64,000 nt of DNA from Cyanophora paradoxa (taxonomy: Eukaryota; Glaucocystophyceae; Cyanophorales; Cyanophoraceae), in assembly GCA_004431415.1 (NCBI GenBank), contig QPMI01000671.1, forward strand, positions 62,001 to 126,000. Reading direction: 5' to 3'. How positions within the stretch are numbered: the stretch's first letter is position 1; each line of letters begins with the position of its first letter. Positions 1 through 12,000 of the stretch are shown piece after piece. The notes under the pieces are model-generated. The model worked only from the letters and a program-made list of their open reading frames with translations, did not search any database and was not told the DNA's origin. Made by a program: the position numbers and the translations under genes.

Positions 1-978
1 CTCTCGGGGAGGTGCCGCACGAGGAGCACCAGCGCGAGCCCGGGGGCCGCCCCTGGCCCCCGCCCCGCCTCAGAGGCCGGAGCAACCGCGAGAGAAGGCG
101 GGCTGGAAGCGGACCGAGGGCGAAGATGCCGCGCCAGCGCCAGGAGTCGCCCTCGGGCTCGCCCGAGGCGTTGAAGGCGTAGGCGCTGACGTAGGCGGCG
201 AGGGTGCCCACGCAGATGCCGATCTGGAAGACCGTCCCCATGCGCCCCCGCGCCTCCGCCTCCGCCACCTCCGACACGTACAGCGGGATCGACCTGCCGT
301 GGCGGCGGCGTCAGCGGGGCGGGGGGCGGTGCGGGCGGGCGGGGGCGGGCGCGCGTGATGGCGATGCCGGCGCCGACGCCGCCGAGGAGGCGGAAGGCGA
401 TGATGGACCAGAAGTCCCACGCGAGCGCGCTCCCCGCAGCGCCCAGCGCCGCCAGCGCCCCTGCCGCCAGCACCGTCATCCGCCGCCCGAACCGGTCCGC
501 GATCGCCCCGCCCTTCGGGCTCCCCACCTGCACCCCGCAGGCGCGCTCGAAACGCGGGGAAGAAGGGGAAGAGGGCGAAGAGGGGGCGCTCGCACCGCCA
601 TGCCGACGAGCGCGGAGGCGACGAGGATGCCGAGGCGCCAGTGGCCGAGGCCGAACTGGTGGGCAATCAGCACGGAGGCCCCCGCGATGTTCGCCGAGCC
701 GTAGCCGTAGGTCACGCCCCCGAGGATGGCGAGGAGCAGCGTCTTTCGTAGCAGGACCTCCGGCGACACCGCGTAGACGTACGTCGGCTGCGGCGCCCGC
801 GTCGGCACCGCGGGCGCTGCGCGACCGCGCGCGCGGGGCGGCGCACCGTCGGCGTCCGCTTAATCACTGTCCCGTAGGCGGGTAGGACCACCGCGGCGCG
901 TTCCCGCACGGCGTCGCGTTTCTCATCCTCATACGTGTACAGGTTGATCCCGGGCGCCTCGACCGACGCGGGCGCCAT
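1..978 (-). CDS. MFS sugar porter, N-terminal part (truncated by window edge)
   Basis: Membrane transporter of the major facilitator superfamily, probably a sugar/H+ symporter of the sugar-porter family. Exon 1 is 847-978 (ATG at 978, 44 codons, cytosolic start). The next exon (from about 789 downwards) encodes TM1-TM2, with a glycine/tyrosine-rich first helix. A later exon carries the loop 2-3 signature DRFGRRMTVLAAG, where the GRR is typical of MFS. Another exon has PLYVSEVAEAEARGRMGTV followed by FQIGICVGTLAAY and a WRWRGIF segment; the PLY-SE-A-RG pattern after TM4 is the sugar-porter hallmark. Introns are short and GC-rich. The gene runs off the left edge after about TM5-6, so the substrate cannot be judged. 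It is divergent from protease gene A. Family call is confident, substrate is not. Confidence 0.82.
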
Positions 979-1366
979 CGCCGGACTCGCCGCTACGGCT
1001 GGCGCCGCGCGTACGACCGGCCGCGGCGAGGGTTTTTACCGAGCACGCCTAGAGTCCTGTGCTGAGTCGTGTGCGCCTCGGCCGGGCTGGCGTTGGGAGG
1101 GCTGATGAAAGGTGCGGCGGGGGTATCGCCGAATCGGCTGCAAACGGGGTACGGTCTGAACGTCGTCTGGACGTCGTCGAGCAACTAGAGCGCTCTCACA
1201 CTGTTAGACAGCTCTGGAATAGCTCAGCGACGCCGTTCACCCTCAGCTGTCTCCGAGCCGGAGCAACTGGAGCTGTCTCCAGACAGACTGCGTGCTTGCG
1301 CCCGGTGGTTCCACGATGCCTAGGTAACAGAACGACCAGGCGTAAGCCGCATATTGGAGGGGCGCC
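979..1366. other. Divergent intergenic region between sugar porter and protease A
   Basis: About 390 bases between two divergent start codons, so it should hold both promoters. It is less GC-extreme than the genes. I see no TATA box that I would defend and no repeat of note. Confidence 0.5.
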
Positions 1367-4300
1367 ATGCGTCCCCTGCCTGGTCTTGCAGTCCTCTGCC
1401 TGTTGACGCTTCTGTGCGGGCGAGCACTGGCAAGCTTCCGGCCGGACCGAATATACAACGGCGGAGAGCATGTACCAGGCTCCGGGACCAGCGCTGGGCG
1501 CGGTCTCAAGGAGGACAGCGCAGCGGACCCCCACGAATTGGCGGACCCGGACAAGCACGGGCACAAGGCGAGCATGCAGGGCCGCAGCGCCTCGCCGTGG
1601 CGGGGCGCTGAGGGCGGGCGGCGCCTCGCAGATCTTGCTGCACGAGGAGGTGCTCGACACGCGGTGGTCGGGCGAGCAGGGGGCCGGCGAGGACGCGGCC
1701 GGCGCGGCGGCGGCGGCGATGCGGCGGCTGCTGGAGGCCGCGGAGGAGGCGGGGGACGAGCGGCACCAGACCCTCCTGGTCCGCAGCACGCCCCCGCCCG
1801 CCCCCGCCCGCCCCCGCCCCCACGCCGACGCTGGCCCGCGACGTGGCCCGCGGTCCGCAGGTGCACGTGAGCGGGCCGGTGACGTCGGAAGTGCGGGCGG
1901 AGATAGAGGCGGCGGCGGGCCTGCAGCTCGGCTCCTACGTGCCGCACAACGCCTTCCTCGCCAGCGCCCTCCCCTCGCAGCTGCAGGCGCTCCGGTGCGG
2001 CTCGCCGGCGCGCCCCTCCTCCGCGCGGGCGGTGCCAACGGAGCGGGCAGGGCGGCGCCGCACGTGGCGTGGGTGGGGCGGCTGGAGGCGCGGCACAAGC
2101 GGCACCCGGCGCACGGCGCCTCGCGGGCCCTCGAATGGCACGCGCACCTCTCCACGCACTGGGCCGCCCCCGCCGCCACCGCCGTCTCGCCGGCGGAGCT
2201 GGCGGCGCTGTGGGCGCACGAGCTGGCGGCGCTGTGCGCCGGGGGCGTCTCGCTGGAGGCCGCGCACGAGGGCCCCGCGGGCCCCACCGTCGTCGCCCGC
2301 CTCGGCCGCCCCGAGGACGCCCCGGCCCTCGCCGAGTTCCTCGCCGACCAGGTGCCCCCGCCCCGCCCCTCCCGGGGCCGGCGGGGTGGCCGGCTGAGGC
2401 GGCGGGCAGCCGGAGGTCTACTGGGTGCAGCCGCGCACCCGCATCGAGCTCAAGAACTACTACGCGGGGCGGTGCGCGCCGGCGGCGGGAGCTCGCGCCG
2501 GCGCGCCGGGCCGGGGCGACGGGCGGGGCGCAGGCTGGTGCAGGCGGGGGACTTTACGCTCCTCACGGGCGCCGCCGACATCCCCACCCCCGTCTACGCC
2601 CGCTGTCCGCCCCGCCCGCGCCCCCGCGCCCCGGCGCCCCCGCGCCGCGCTCACGGACCGGCGGCCGGGCGCAGCGCTCAAGGGGGCGGGGGAGGTGATC
2701 GGCTTCATCGACGACGGCCTAGACTACGGTGCCCCGCCCCGCCCTGCCCCCGGCGCCCGCCGGCCGGGGCGCTGAGCGCCGCCCCGCCCCGCCCTGCCCC
2801 GGCCATCGCGGCGCGCAGACAGCTGCTTCTTCGCGAACGGGGCGCAGCAGTCGCCGTCGGACGGCTCGAGCGCCGGCAAGCCCGACGTGACGAACCGGAA
2901 GGCGGGCCGGGCGCGCGCGAGGCGGCGGGGCGGCCCCCTGACGCCCCCGCAGGTCATCGCCTTCCGGTACAACGCCAAGTACGGCAGCGCCGAGGTCCCG
3001 CCCCGGCCCGGGCCCCCGCGCCCTCGGGGGAGCGGCGCTGATGTCGGGGGCAGGGGAACACGCAGCACGGGACGCACACGGCGGCGACGGCGGTGGGGCA
3101 GGCCTACTCCGGGGCGGGCACGGAGCAGATCCAGCAGCACGCCGGCGTCGCCAGCGACGCCAAGCTCACCTTCATCAGGCCCGCCCCCGCCCCGCCGCCC
3201 CGCCCCGCCCCGCCCCGCGCCCCACCTCCTCTGACGTCTCTGCGACCCGCCAGCATCAAGAACAAGACGGACCCGACCCGCGTGCGCCCCGCCGCACTCC
3301 CCGCATCCCTCCTCCCCTCGCCCCCGTCGACCGACGCCTCGGCGCAGCTGCTGACTCTGCAGTGGGACAAGGCCTTCGCCATCCACTACGCCGACGGGTG
3401 CGAGCGCACCCCGTCCGAGCTGCGCCGAGCGGGGCCGAGTTGCGGGGTGCAGGGCGCGGACGCACTCGAACTCGTGGGGGTGCGCCCCGTCGACGGACAA
3501 CCTCGCGGAGTGCAACGTCTACGACCAGGTGCCCCCCCCGCAGCGCCCCGGCGGCGGGGGCGGGGGCGGGGGGAGCTCATGCGGGGCGGGGCGGCAGGAC
3601 GCGCTGGTGTCGGACATGTACATGTGGAACTACACGGACGCCCTCCTCGTCTTCGCCGGCGGCAACGACGGCTCCGCCGGCGCGCCCCCCCGCAGCCGGC
3701 GCCGCCCTCCCCTGCGCAGCGGGGGCGCTGAGGGGGCGGGCAGGGGTGGCGACGGGGAAGCGGGGCTACATCTCGAGCCCGGCGACAGCCAAGAACGGCA
3801 TCTCCGTGGGGGCCACCATGACCGCACCCCAGGCGCCCCCCGCCCCGCCCCCGGCCCCCGCCGCCCCCCGCCTGACGGGGGCGCGGGGGCGGCAGGGCTG
3901 GCTCGACAATGCCGCCTTCGTCGCCTCGGACTACGGCTGCTCGGCCTACCCCGACTGGTGCGCCACGGAGAAGGTGACGAAGACGCCCGGGTACTACTCG
4001 CCGGAGAACCTGGCCGGCTTCTCCTCCTCGGGGCCGACGTGGGACGGGCGCGCCAAGCCGGACGTCGTGGCGCCGGGCTTCTTCATCGTCTCCGCCAAGT
4101 CGGACAACAACCCGCGCTCCTTCAACTGCGCCCTCCGCTCCGAGGCGGGCACCTCGATGGCGGCCCCCGTCGTCTCGGGCGCCGCGGCGCTGGTGCGGCA
4201 GTACCTGCGCGAGGGCTGGTGGCCCTCGGGCGTCCGCACCGCCAAGGACGGCATCGAGGCGCCGCAGGGGGCCCTCGTCAAGGCGCTCATCATCAACGGC

Positions 4301-6885
4301 GCCCGCCCCGCCAACGGCACCGTCGTCCACGACTTCCGCCGCATCGCCACCGTCTCCTCGTCGAACCCCGCCGTCCCCATCCTCTCCTCCCGCCTCCCCA
4401 TCCCCAACGCCTACCAGGGCTTCGGCCGCGTCCGCCTCGACACCGTCCTCCAGTTTCCCGAGTCGGCCTTCAAGATGACCTTCTGCGACGGCTACGCCCC
4501 CGCCGTCGGCGCCGCCGCCGTCGTCCTCACCGTCGCCCTCGGGCCCGAGGCCCGCTCGACCGTCCCCTTCCGCGCCACCCTCGCCTGGACCGACTACCCC
4601 GCCACCCCCAACGCCGCGGTGGTGCGAGCCGGCGCGCGGCCCGCAGACCCGGCGACCGCCCTGACGCGCCCTCCCCGCAGGCGCTGGTGAACAACCTCGA
4701 CCTCTCGCTCGTGTACAACGGCCGCACCTACTACCCCAACGGCCTCTCCGTGCGCCCCCGCCCCCCCGAGCCCGCTCCGCCGAACCCGACGCGCCCCCGC
4801 CGCAGAGCGCGGACAACGTGAACAACGTCGAGCAGATCGAGCTCCCCGTCGGCTCCCCGGCGGCCACGGTGACGCTGCGCCTCTCCACCCGCTCGCTGCC
4901 CAAGGGCCCCCAGCCGTACTCGCTCGTGCTCACGGGCCGGTGGACGGCCGTCTCGGGCTGCGCCCGCGTCCTCTCCGTCCCCGCCTCCTCCCTCCCGACG
5001 GGCTCCCTCACGGCGCCGCTCCCGAGCCCGCTCCCGAGCGCCGACTCGGAGCTCGTCGTGATGGCCACGCTCACCCTCACCCTCGACTTGGCGCGCTGGC
5101 CGGCCCACGTCGACGAGTTCCGCCGCGCCGTCGCCCAGCAGCTGCGCGTCGCCTACGCGCGCGTCGTCGTCGAGGCGGTGGCGGCGGGCAGCACGCGGGT
5201 CACCTTCTACGTCTCGAACCCGGAGTACCCGACGGAGGCGGCGACGCTGCAGGCGCTCTCGCTGCTGGCGTCGCTCAACACGGGGATCAACCTGGGGCCG
5301 AACCTTGTGGCCACCGCCCTCTCCTTCGCCGTCGCCAAGCCGACCGTCTTCCCCGACCCCTACGTCGTCGCCGGCAGCGCCGCCGTCACCCCCACGCCCC
5401 TCCCGGCCACGGGCGGCGGCGGCGGCTTCGGGGAGATGGAGATCGTCGCGGTCTCGGCGGCCTCGGCGGGGGCCGTCGTGCTCGCCTCGGCCGTCCTCAT
5501 CGTGTGGATGGCCGTCCGCTGGAGCCGCCACGCCATCCGCCGCGCCGTCGTCCCCGCCGGCTCCGCCTCCCCCGCCGCCGTCTCCCCGGCCCCCGGGGAG
5601 GCCCCCGCGGGGAGCGTGCCCCCGGCCGGCTTCCAGCTGCCCTCCCGCGCCGCACTCTCCCGCGTCGCCTCCTCGACCTCCCTCGCCCCGCCCCGCCCCG
5701 AGCGCGACGCCGACGCCCCCCGCTCCTCCCTCCCCCTCCCGGGCGCCCCGCGGCCCCCCGAGCGGGTCCCGGAGGAGAAGGCGGGGGAGGAGGGCGGGGA
5801 GACGGAGCCGCCGCCGCCGCCGCCGGTGGGGCTGGTGGAGGCGGTGAAGACGTCGGCCGGCTCGGAGCTCTCCAACGGCCTCCTCGTCAAGCCCGAGGCC
5901 GGCGCCCCCGAGGCCGAGGCCGCCAGCGACTCCTCCGCCTCCCCGGCCCCGGAGGCCGCCTCGCCCCCGACTCCGACCGCCCCGCCCGCGCGAGGCGGCG
6001 GCCGCGCGGCGCAAGCCCCCGCCGCTGGCGTCGATCGCGCGGCAGGGGAGCGGGCAGGAGGGCGAGGCGGGCCCCTCGGGCCTCCTCTCGAGCGCCTCGT
6101 CGCTGCAGAACGCGAGCAGGCGCAGCCTCGACAGGCACGCGCCCATGTCCGACAACGGCAACCTCATCCTCCGCTCCGGCGCCCAGGAGGTGCCGCCCCC
6201 GCCCCGCCCCGCCCGCCCCGCCCCGCCCCCGGCCCTCGCAGGGACCGGGAGCTGAGGCGGGGGGCGCGCAGGCGAGCTCCCCGCGGGCGGCCGGCCTCGG
6301 CAGCATGCGGGGCGGCGCGGTCGCCCCTGAGGCCGGCGAGGAGCGCGCCGCCGCCCCCGCCGCGCCCCCGGCGAGGTCCCCGCCGCGGCCGGCCCCTCGG
6401 AGGCGGCGCCTGCGCGGGCGGGGAGGCTCGCTGCGCGCGGCGCCGGCGTCCTCTCGACGCTCTCGCGCACGTTCAAGGCGGCGCTGGCCGGCTCGCGGCC
6501 CGAGATCCTGCCCCGCATCCTCTCCCTCCACTCCGAGCAGGCCGCCCTCAAGGCCCTCGAGCGCGCCATCGACTCCTTCGGCGGCGCCGACGACGACGAC
6601 GAGGCCGACGCGGCGCGGGCCGCCCCCGCCCCCGCCGCCCCGGCAGGCCCTCCGCCCCCTCCGCCCGCGCCGTCCCTGAGCTCCCGCCCTCTCCCCCGCC
6701 GGTGACGGAGGGGGCGCCCGGCGCCGCCGGGCCGCTCGGCGTCGCTGCCGGGCCGCTCCCCGCGGCAGCTCCCGGGGGCAGCGCCGGGGGCGCCGGCCTC
6801 GCGCTCGGGCTCCGTCTCCTCCCTCGACATGGAGACCCGCCGCAGCGCCGCGCAGGACGACACCGCCTCCCGCACCGCCTGGTAG
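1367..6885 (+). CDS. Membrane-anchored subtilisin-like protease, copy A (S8, KP-43-like)
   Basis: Predicted type I membrane serine protease. The start at 1367 gives a clear signal peptide (Leu-rich, ending about residue 22). Exons 1367-1567, 1632-1778, 1861-1994 and 2051 onwards join in phase and match copies B and C. Catalytic motifs: Asp in GFIDDGLDY (about 2702-2726), His in QHGTHTA (about 3062-3082), oxyanion Asn in AGGNDG (about 3655-3672), Ser in GTSMAAP (about 4147-4167). After the catalytic domain come VNNLDLSLVYNGRTYYPNG (about 4686) and DNVNNVEQIEL (about 4810), as in the C-terminal beta-barrel of KP-43-type subtilases. One hydrophobic helix lies at about 5445-5520, followed by a Pro/Ser/Glu-rich cytoplasmic tail; tail exon joins after about 5954 are uncertain. 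The first intron begins GC, where copies B and C have GT. Stop TAG at 6883-6885. Substrate unknown. Confidence 0.85.
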
Positions 6886-7139
6886 CCCCCCGCTTCCCCC
6901 CGACCCCTCGCCCCACACCTCCTTAGCTCCCTTTCTATCCCATGGCCAGCATAGCATATCCATTGCTTCTGGTCGCGCTCGCGCCTCTAGATTTGCATGT
7001 ATGATTCGAACTCTATTCTATGACCGCATTTGCAGCACGCGTTTGCAGCAGTCCCTGTGCACGCGTACCCCGCAAATTCGGAAAAAAGTCGACCACCTTC
7101 GAAGTTTCCAGCTCGACGCAGAGAAGCCATCTCGCAGCC

Positions 7140-8735
7140 ATGAACAACGCTTTCGTTTCTCCGGTACCCATTGCAGCGATCTCCGGCGCGCCTGGCACGC
7201 TCCCGGCCGCCGCGCATCTCTGCGCCTTCGCGGCGCGCCCCTCAGCGGTCGCCAGCGTGCGCCCCGCTGCACGACTGCGGCGAAACTTCGGGTCGCGCCT
7301 CAATCTTCGCGCTGCGCGGCTTTTCCGCTGCCAAGCAACGCCGCAAGCGCTGCCCATCGTCTCGCAGCGCGAGAACCCGGCCCCAGGCTCTCGCGAGCGC
7401 CCCGAGGACGACGAGGAGAAGCAGAAGACGTCGACGCGCGAGCCTGTCGAGGAGCCGCGCACCTTCGCGGAGCAGGACGTGCTTGATGCGTGGAGCGATT
7501 TTGACCAAGAGGAGCCCGCCGAAGAGCGCACGTCCGACACGCAGGGAGGACGCGAAGAGGAGTATGAGCGCGGCGATCTCGATTTCATGTCCTTCGCCCC
7601 GCTCTTCCTGTTCTCTGACCTGGCCGCCTCCCTGCGCGTACGTGGGCGTTCATTCGTCTAAATCGAGAGCCTTGCGAAATCTAACCGCACTTCCAGATCG
7701 ACGTCCCGATGCCGCAGCGCCTGCTCGACTTCTTCCGCGTGAGGCCGACCCCGCGCCATTCTTTTCGCTGCGACTTAATTTCGCAGGCGTTGACCCTCTT
7801 CGACCCCGTCCCCTCGACGAGCCTGATTGCGTACGCTTGGCTGGGGTGCCCAAGTTTCCTCCTTTGCACGCATTTTTGATCCGCGAGTTCATGACCTCGC
7901 GGCAGCTCCATGCTCGGCGTGGGGGCTATCCAGCTCCGCGAGAAGCAGCGCGCGGCGCGCGCCCCCGGTCACAACGCGCGCGCCATGGCCGCCTCGGTCT
8001 CCCGCCGGGTCCGTCCCGCACCTGCCCTCCCGCTTCTTCCCCCTCCTCACGAAGCCGGGCAACAGGTGAAGAACGCGTACGAGAGCGCGCAGACGGCGCT
8101 TGCGCTCGTCCTCTCCGGCCTCGTCGTCTGGGGATCAGTGTTCCACGAGGTCCCCAAGGCGCTCGAGCAGGTCCCCGGTGCGCCCGTCCTCGGCGCGCCG
8201 CGCGGCGAGGGTCATTTGCCTCGGGCGCGCCGCTCATTCCAGCGCAGGCGGCGAACTCGTCAACGCGGGGTCCCCAGTGACTGGCGCCGCTTTTCTGGCG
8301 GCTCTGATCGCTGGGTCTCTCTTCGTTCAGATGCAGATGGCGCGGCCGCGCGCCCCGCCGGCGCGCCCGGCTGCTCTGACGCCGCGCGCGCAGCTCTCGC
8401 CCCTGCTCTCATATGAGGAGCGCGAGATCGAGTCCGGCCGCAAGCAGAAGCTCGGGGAGGCCCCGCGGTGCGCCCCGCCCCGGCCGCACGCCGCGCCGCC
8501 TCCCGGTCGTGAGCGCGGGGCGGGGGCAGGCCGCGGCTGTGGGGCGTCGACGCCTCCCTCATGTACACGGCCCTCGAGCTCGCCAAGGCCCGCCCCGCCC
8601 CGCCCCGCCCCGCGTTCCGCCCTGTTCGCGAGGCGCGCTCGCCGGCAGCTGGGGAGCCTGGTGGGCATCATCTACATCCTCTCGCAGGCCGGGGGGCCCC
8701 TCCCCAGCCTGCCCAACACCCTCGGCCTCCTGTGA
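7140..8735 (+). CDS. Predicted plastid-targeted membrane protein, function unknown
   Basis: The chosen start (7140) gives MNNAFVSPVPIAA, followed by a long Ala/Arg/Ser-rich, acid-free stretch. A Phe close to the N-terminus in such a leader is the known transit-peptide mark of glaucophyte and red algal plastid proteins. Then comes an acidic region (about residues 85-150, rich in Glu/Asp), and then several hydrophobic segments spread over small exons: around 7590-7635, 7795-7845, 8060-8150 (ALALVLSGLVVWGSVFHEV), 8275-8335 (AAFLAALIAGSLFVQM) and 8645-8735 (LGSLVGIIYILSQAGG). At least eight exons join in phase; the last ends at TGA 8733-8735. I do not recognise the family. An envelope or thylakoid membrane protein with about four helices is the inference. 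It is convergent with the gene at 9001. Confidence 0.7.
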
Positions 8736-9000
8736 GGCCCGGGCGCCCCCGAATTCGAAGAGCCTCCCAACAATGCCTCAAAGCGCGCGTGGAGCCGGCG
8801 CTGGCGTCGCATGCAGCGGCCCAGCGGGGCGGCCTGCCACCTTTCTGTACAGTCCAACACAGCCGTAAATGTCAGCTAGGGCTCTCTGGATCAAATTCTA
8901 TTCGCTTTTCTCATCGACAGACCAAAAAATAGGGGCACGTGACAAATACCTGTAGCTATAGTCAAGCTAATCTTAATGGAGACACCACTATTCAGATCAT

Positions 9001-12000
9001 TCAAAGGTCGGCCTGGCCGAAGTAGGCGCCGGCGTCGAATTCGTCGCAATCGTAGGAGAACTCGGCGTCCGCCTCGAGGTCCTGGGCGAGAGGGGCGGTC
9101 AGGGCTGCTGGGAAGGGAGGAGGGGCGCGGGGCGGGGCGGCGGACATCGAAGGCGGCGGTGTAGGTGACGGCGCAGTAGCCGTCCTCCGCCGAGGCCGCC
9201 GCCGCCGCCGCCGCCCGCTCCAACGCCGCCACACCCTCCCCGCCCTCCTCTCCTTCCTCGCCCTCCTCGTCGTCCTCGTCGTCCTCGTCGTCGTCCTGCC
9301 CGCCGTCACCCTCCTCCTCCTCCTCGCCCTCGTCACCCTCGTCATCCTCCTCCTCCTCCCCCTCCTGCTGGGGGGCCTCCTCGTCGCCCCCGCTGGCGGG
9401 GTGGCGGGCGGCCTCGGCGGCCGCCCGCTGCGCCCGGTCGGCCTCCAGCACGCCCAGCACCAGCGCCGTCAGCGCCCCGTCCGCCTCCTTCACCACCGGC
9501 GTCCCCGAGGCGCCCTCGCCCGCCGCCGCCTCCTCCCCGGGGGCCGGCTCCTCGGCGGCCCCCCCGAGGAGGGTCATGTGGCCGGAGGGGGCGGCGGGGA
9601 AGGGGTTGGGGGCCCCCGAGGCGGCGCAGACGTCGGCCTTGACGGGGATGGCGCCCGTGCCGGCCGCGCAGCTCCGCACCAGCGCCCCCGACGAGAGCTG
9701 CTCGCACTTCACCGGGCCCGCCCCCGTCTCCGGCAGCGGCACGGGGCCCGCCCCCTCCGCCTCCAGCTCCGCGACGGCGGCCGCGACGGCGGGGTCGCTC
9801 CGCGCCGCGCTGCTGATCGCGCACTTCTTCGCCTTGGCGAGCTCCTCCTTCTCGTGCTCGACCTGTGCGCGCGCCGTGAGGCCTCTGGGCGCGGGGCGGG
9901 GCCCCGCCGGCCGGCACCTGCTCGAGCTCCTCCTCGACGACTAGCGCCGCGCTCAGCGCCTCCGCCGCCGCCGGGTCCACCACCGCCGCCTCCGCCGCCG
10001 GCGCCGGCGTCGGCAGCTCCCCCGCCTTCTCGGCTCCTGCCCCCGCGGTCGGCGCATCGCCGGCGCCCTCGCCCTCGCCCGCCGTCGCTTCGGCGGGCGG
10101 CAGCGGCCCCGGGGCCTCCTCCTCGGGGGCCTCCTCGGGGAGCTCGTTGGCCTCGGCGTCGAGGCGGAACACGACATCGATGGAGGCGGGGCCGCCCGCC
10201 CCCGCCTCGTACGCGCTGTACGGCACGAATCTGCACCCCCCGCCGTCAGATCCGCATGCACCGCGCGGCTCGGATGCGGGCGCCGCGCGGGGCGGGCGCA
10301 CTCGTCCTCGTCGACGTGGTCCTTCACGGCGGCCCCGGCGGGGGCGGCGCCCCCGGCGGCCGCCTCGAGCAGCGAGGCCGGCAGGCGCTCCGACCCGTGC
10401 GCGGCCGGCACCGAGAAGCTCTTCTCCTGGGTCGCCATGAGCGAGGCGAGGAAGGCGGCGGCCGCCGACGTCGGGCCGGCCGCGGGGAGCCCGCTGAAGG
10501 CCGTCTGGGAGGACTCCGAGTAGGGCGAGGGCACGGGGGGCGCCTCGTACACCCGCGAGGCCGACGACGACGAGGAGGGGGCCGCCTCGTGGGGCGCGGC
10601 GGCCGGCGCGCTGCCGGGCGTCTCGACGGTCATGCTGTAGTGGCCCTCCTCCTCCTCCTCCTCCTCCGCCGCCGCCTTCTCCGCCAGCTCCTTCTCGATC
10701 GACTTGATCAGCGCCTGCTCCCGCTCCTCCGCCTCCTCCCGCGCCCGCGCCTCCCTCTCCTCCGCCGCCCGCCGCTCCACGTCCTGCCGCTCCGCGTCCC
10801 GCCGCTCCGCATCCTCGCGCTCCCTCTGCTCCTTCTCTTCCGCCGCGCGCCGCTCGGCCTCCTCGCGCTCCCGCTGCTCCCTCTCCTCTGCGGCCCGCCG
10901 CTCGGCCTCGCGCTTCTCGGCCCGCTCCCGTTCCTCCGCCTCGCGCCGCTCGGCCTCCTCGCGCTCCCGCTGCTCCCTCTCCTCTGCGGCCCGCCGCTCG
11001 GCCTCGCGCTTCTCGGCCCGCTCCCGTTCCTCCGCCTCGCGCCGCTCGGCCTCCTCGTGCTCCCGCTGCTCGCGCGCCTCCGTCGCCCGCCGCTCGGCCT
11101 CTGCTCGCCGCTCGGCCACCTCGCGCTCGTACTGCTCGCGGTCCTCCGCGGCGCGCCGCAGCACCTCCTCCCGCTCCCGCTGCTCCCGCTCCTGGGCCTC
11201 CCGCCGCTTCGCCTCCTCCCGCTCCCGCAGCTCGCGCTCCTCGGCGGCCCGCCGCTCCGCCTCCTCCCGCTCGAACCGCTGCCGCTCCTCCTCTGCCTGC
11301 CGCCGCGCTTCTTCCCGCTCCTGCCGCTCCCGCTCCGCCGCCTCCCTCCGCTCCGCCTCCCGCCGCTCGGCCTCCTCGCGCTCGCGCATCTCGCGCTCTT
11401 CGGCCGCGCGCCGCTCCGCCTCCCGCCTCTCCGCCTCCTCGCGCTCGCGCATCTCCCGCTCCTCGGCGGCGCGGCGGCGGGCCTCGCGCTGCTCGGCCTC
11501 CTCGCGCTCCCGCTGCTCGCGCGCCTCCGCGGCCCGCTGCTCGGCTTCCATCCGCTCGGCCTCTTCGCGCGCGGCGAGCTCCCGTGCCAGCTGCTCCCGC
11601 CGCGCCGCCTCCTCGAGCGCCGCCGCCCGCCGCGCCTCCTCCTGCGCAATCGCGTACTGCACGCAGGGCGCCGCCGTCAGTTCGCGTCGTGCCGGCTAGG
11701 CGTGGGCCGGGCCTCCGGCACACGCACCTGCCGGGCCGCTTCCTGCACCGCAGCGTCTCGGGTAGCGACGCCGAGCTCGTTCGCCTGCGCGGCCGCCGCC
11801 TCCGACGCCGCGAACCGGCCCTCAATTTCCTTTTCCGCGAGGAGCCGAGCGACCTCCGTGTCCTCCGCGTAGCGGTCCGCTCGCTCCTCCGCGGCGGCGG
11901 CCCGCTCCTCCGCGCGCCGCAGATCCTTCTCCGAGGGCTTCATCGTGATGTGCGACGCGAAGCCCGAGTCCCGCGCGTCGCCGAACACATCCGCCGCGGC

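Noticed and set aside
4731-6875. 714-codon open frame on the minus strand opposite protease A
   Set aside because: Low-complexity Arg/Gly/Ala product with no domain. It is the antisense shadow of a GC-rich coding exon whose sense frame has clear family motifs.
10700-11650. Possible CRISPR-like or satellite array
   Set aside because: Periodic sequence is coding heptad repeat in frame, without constant spacer length or unique spacers. The host is a eukaryote.
9401-11872. 823-codon open frame on the plus strand
   Set aside because: Antisense of the E/R-rich gene. Its Leu/Pro/Arg repeats are simply the reverse of the GAG/CGC-rich repeat; the minus strand has proper splice joins, start and stop.
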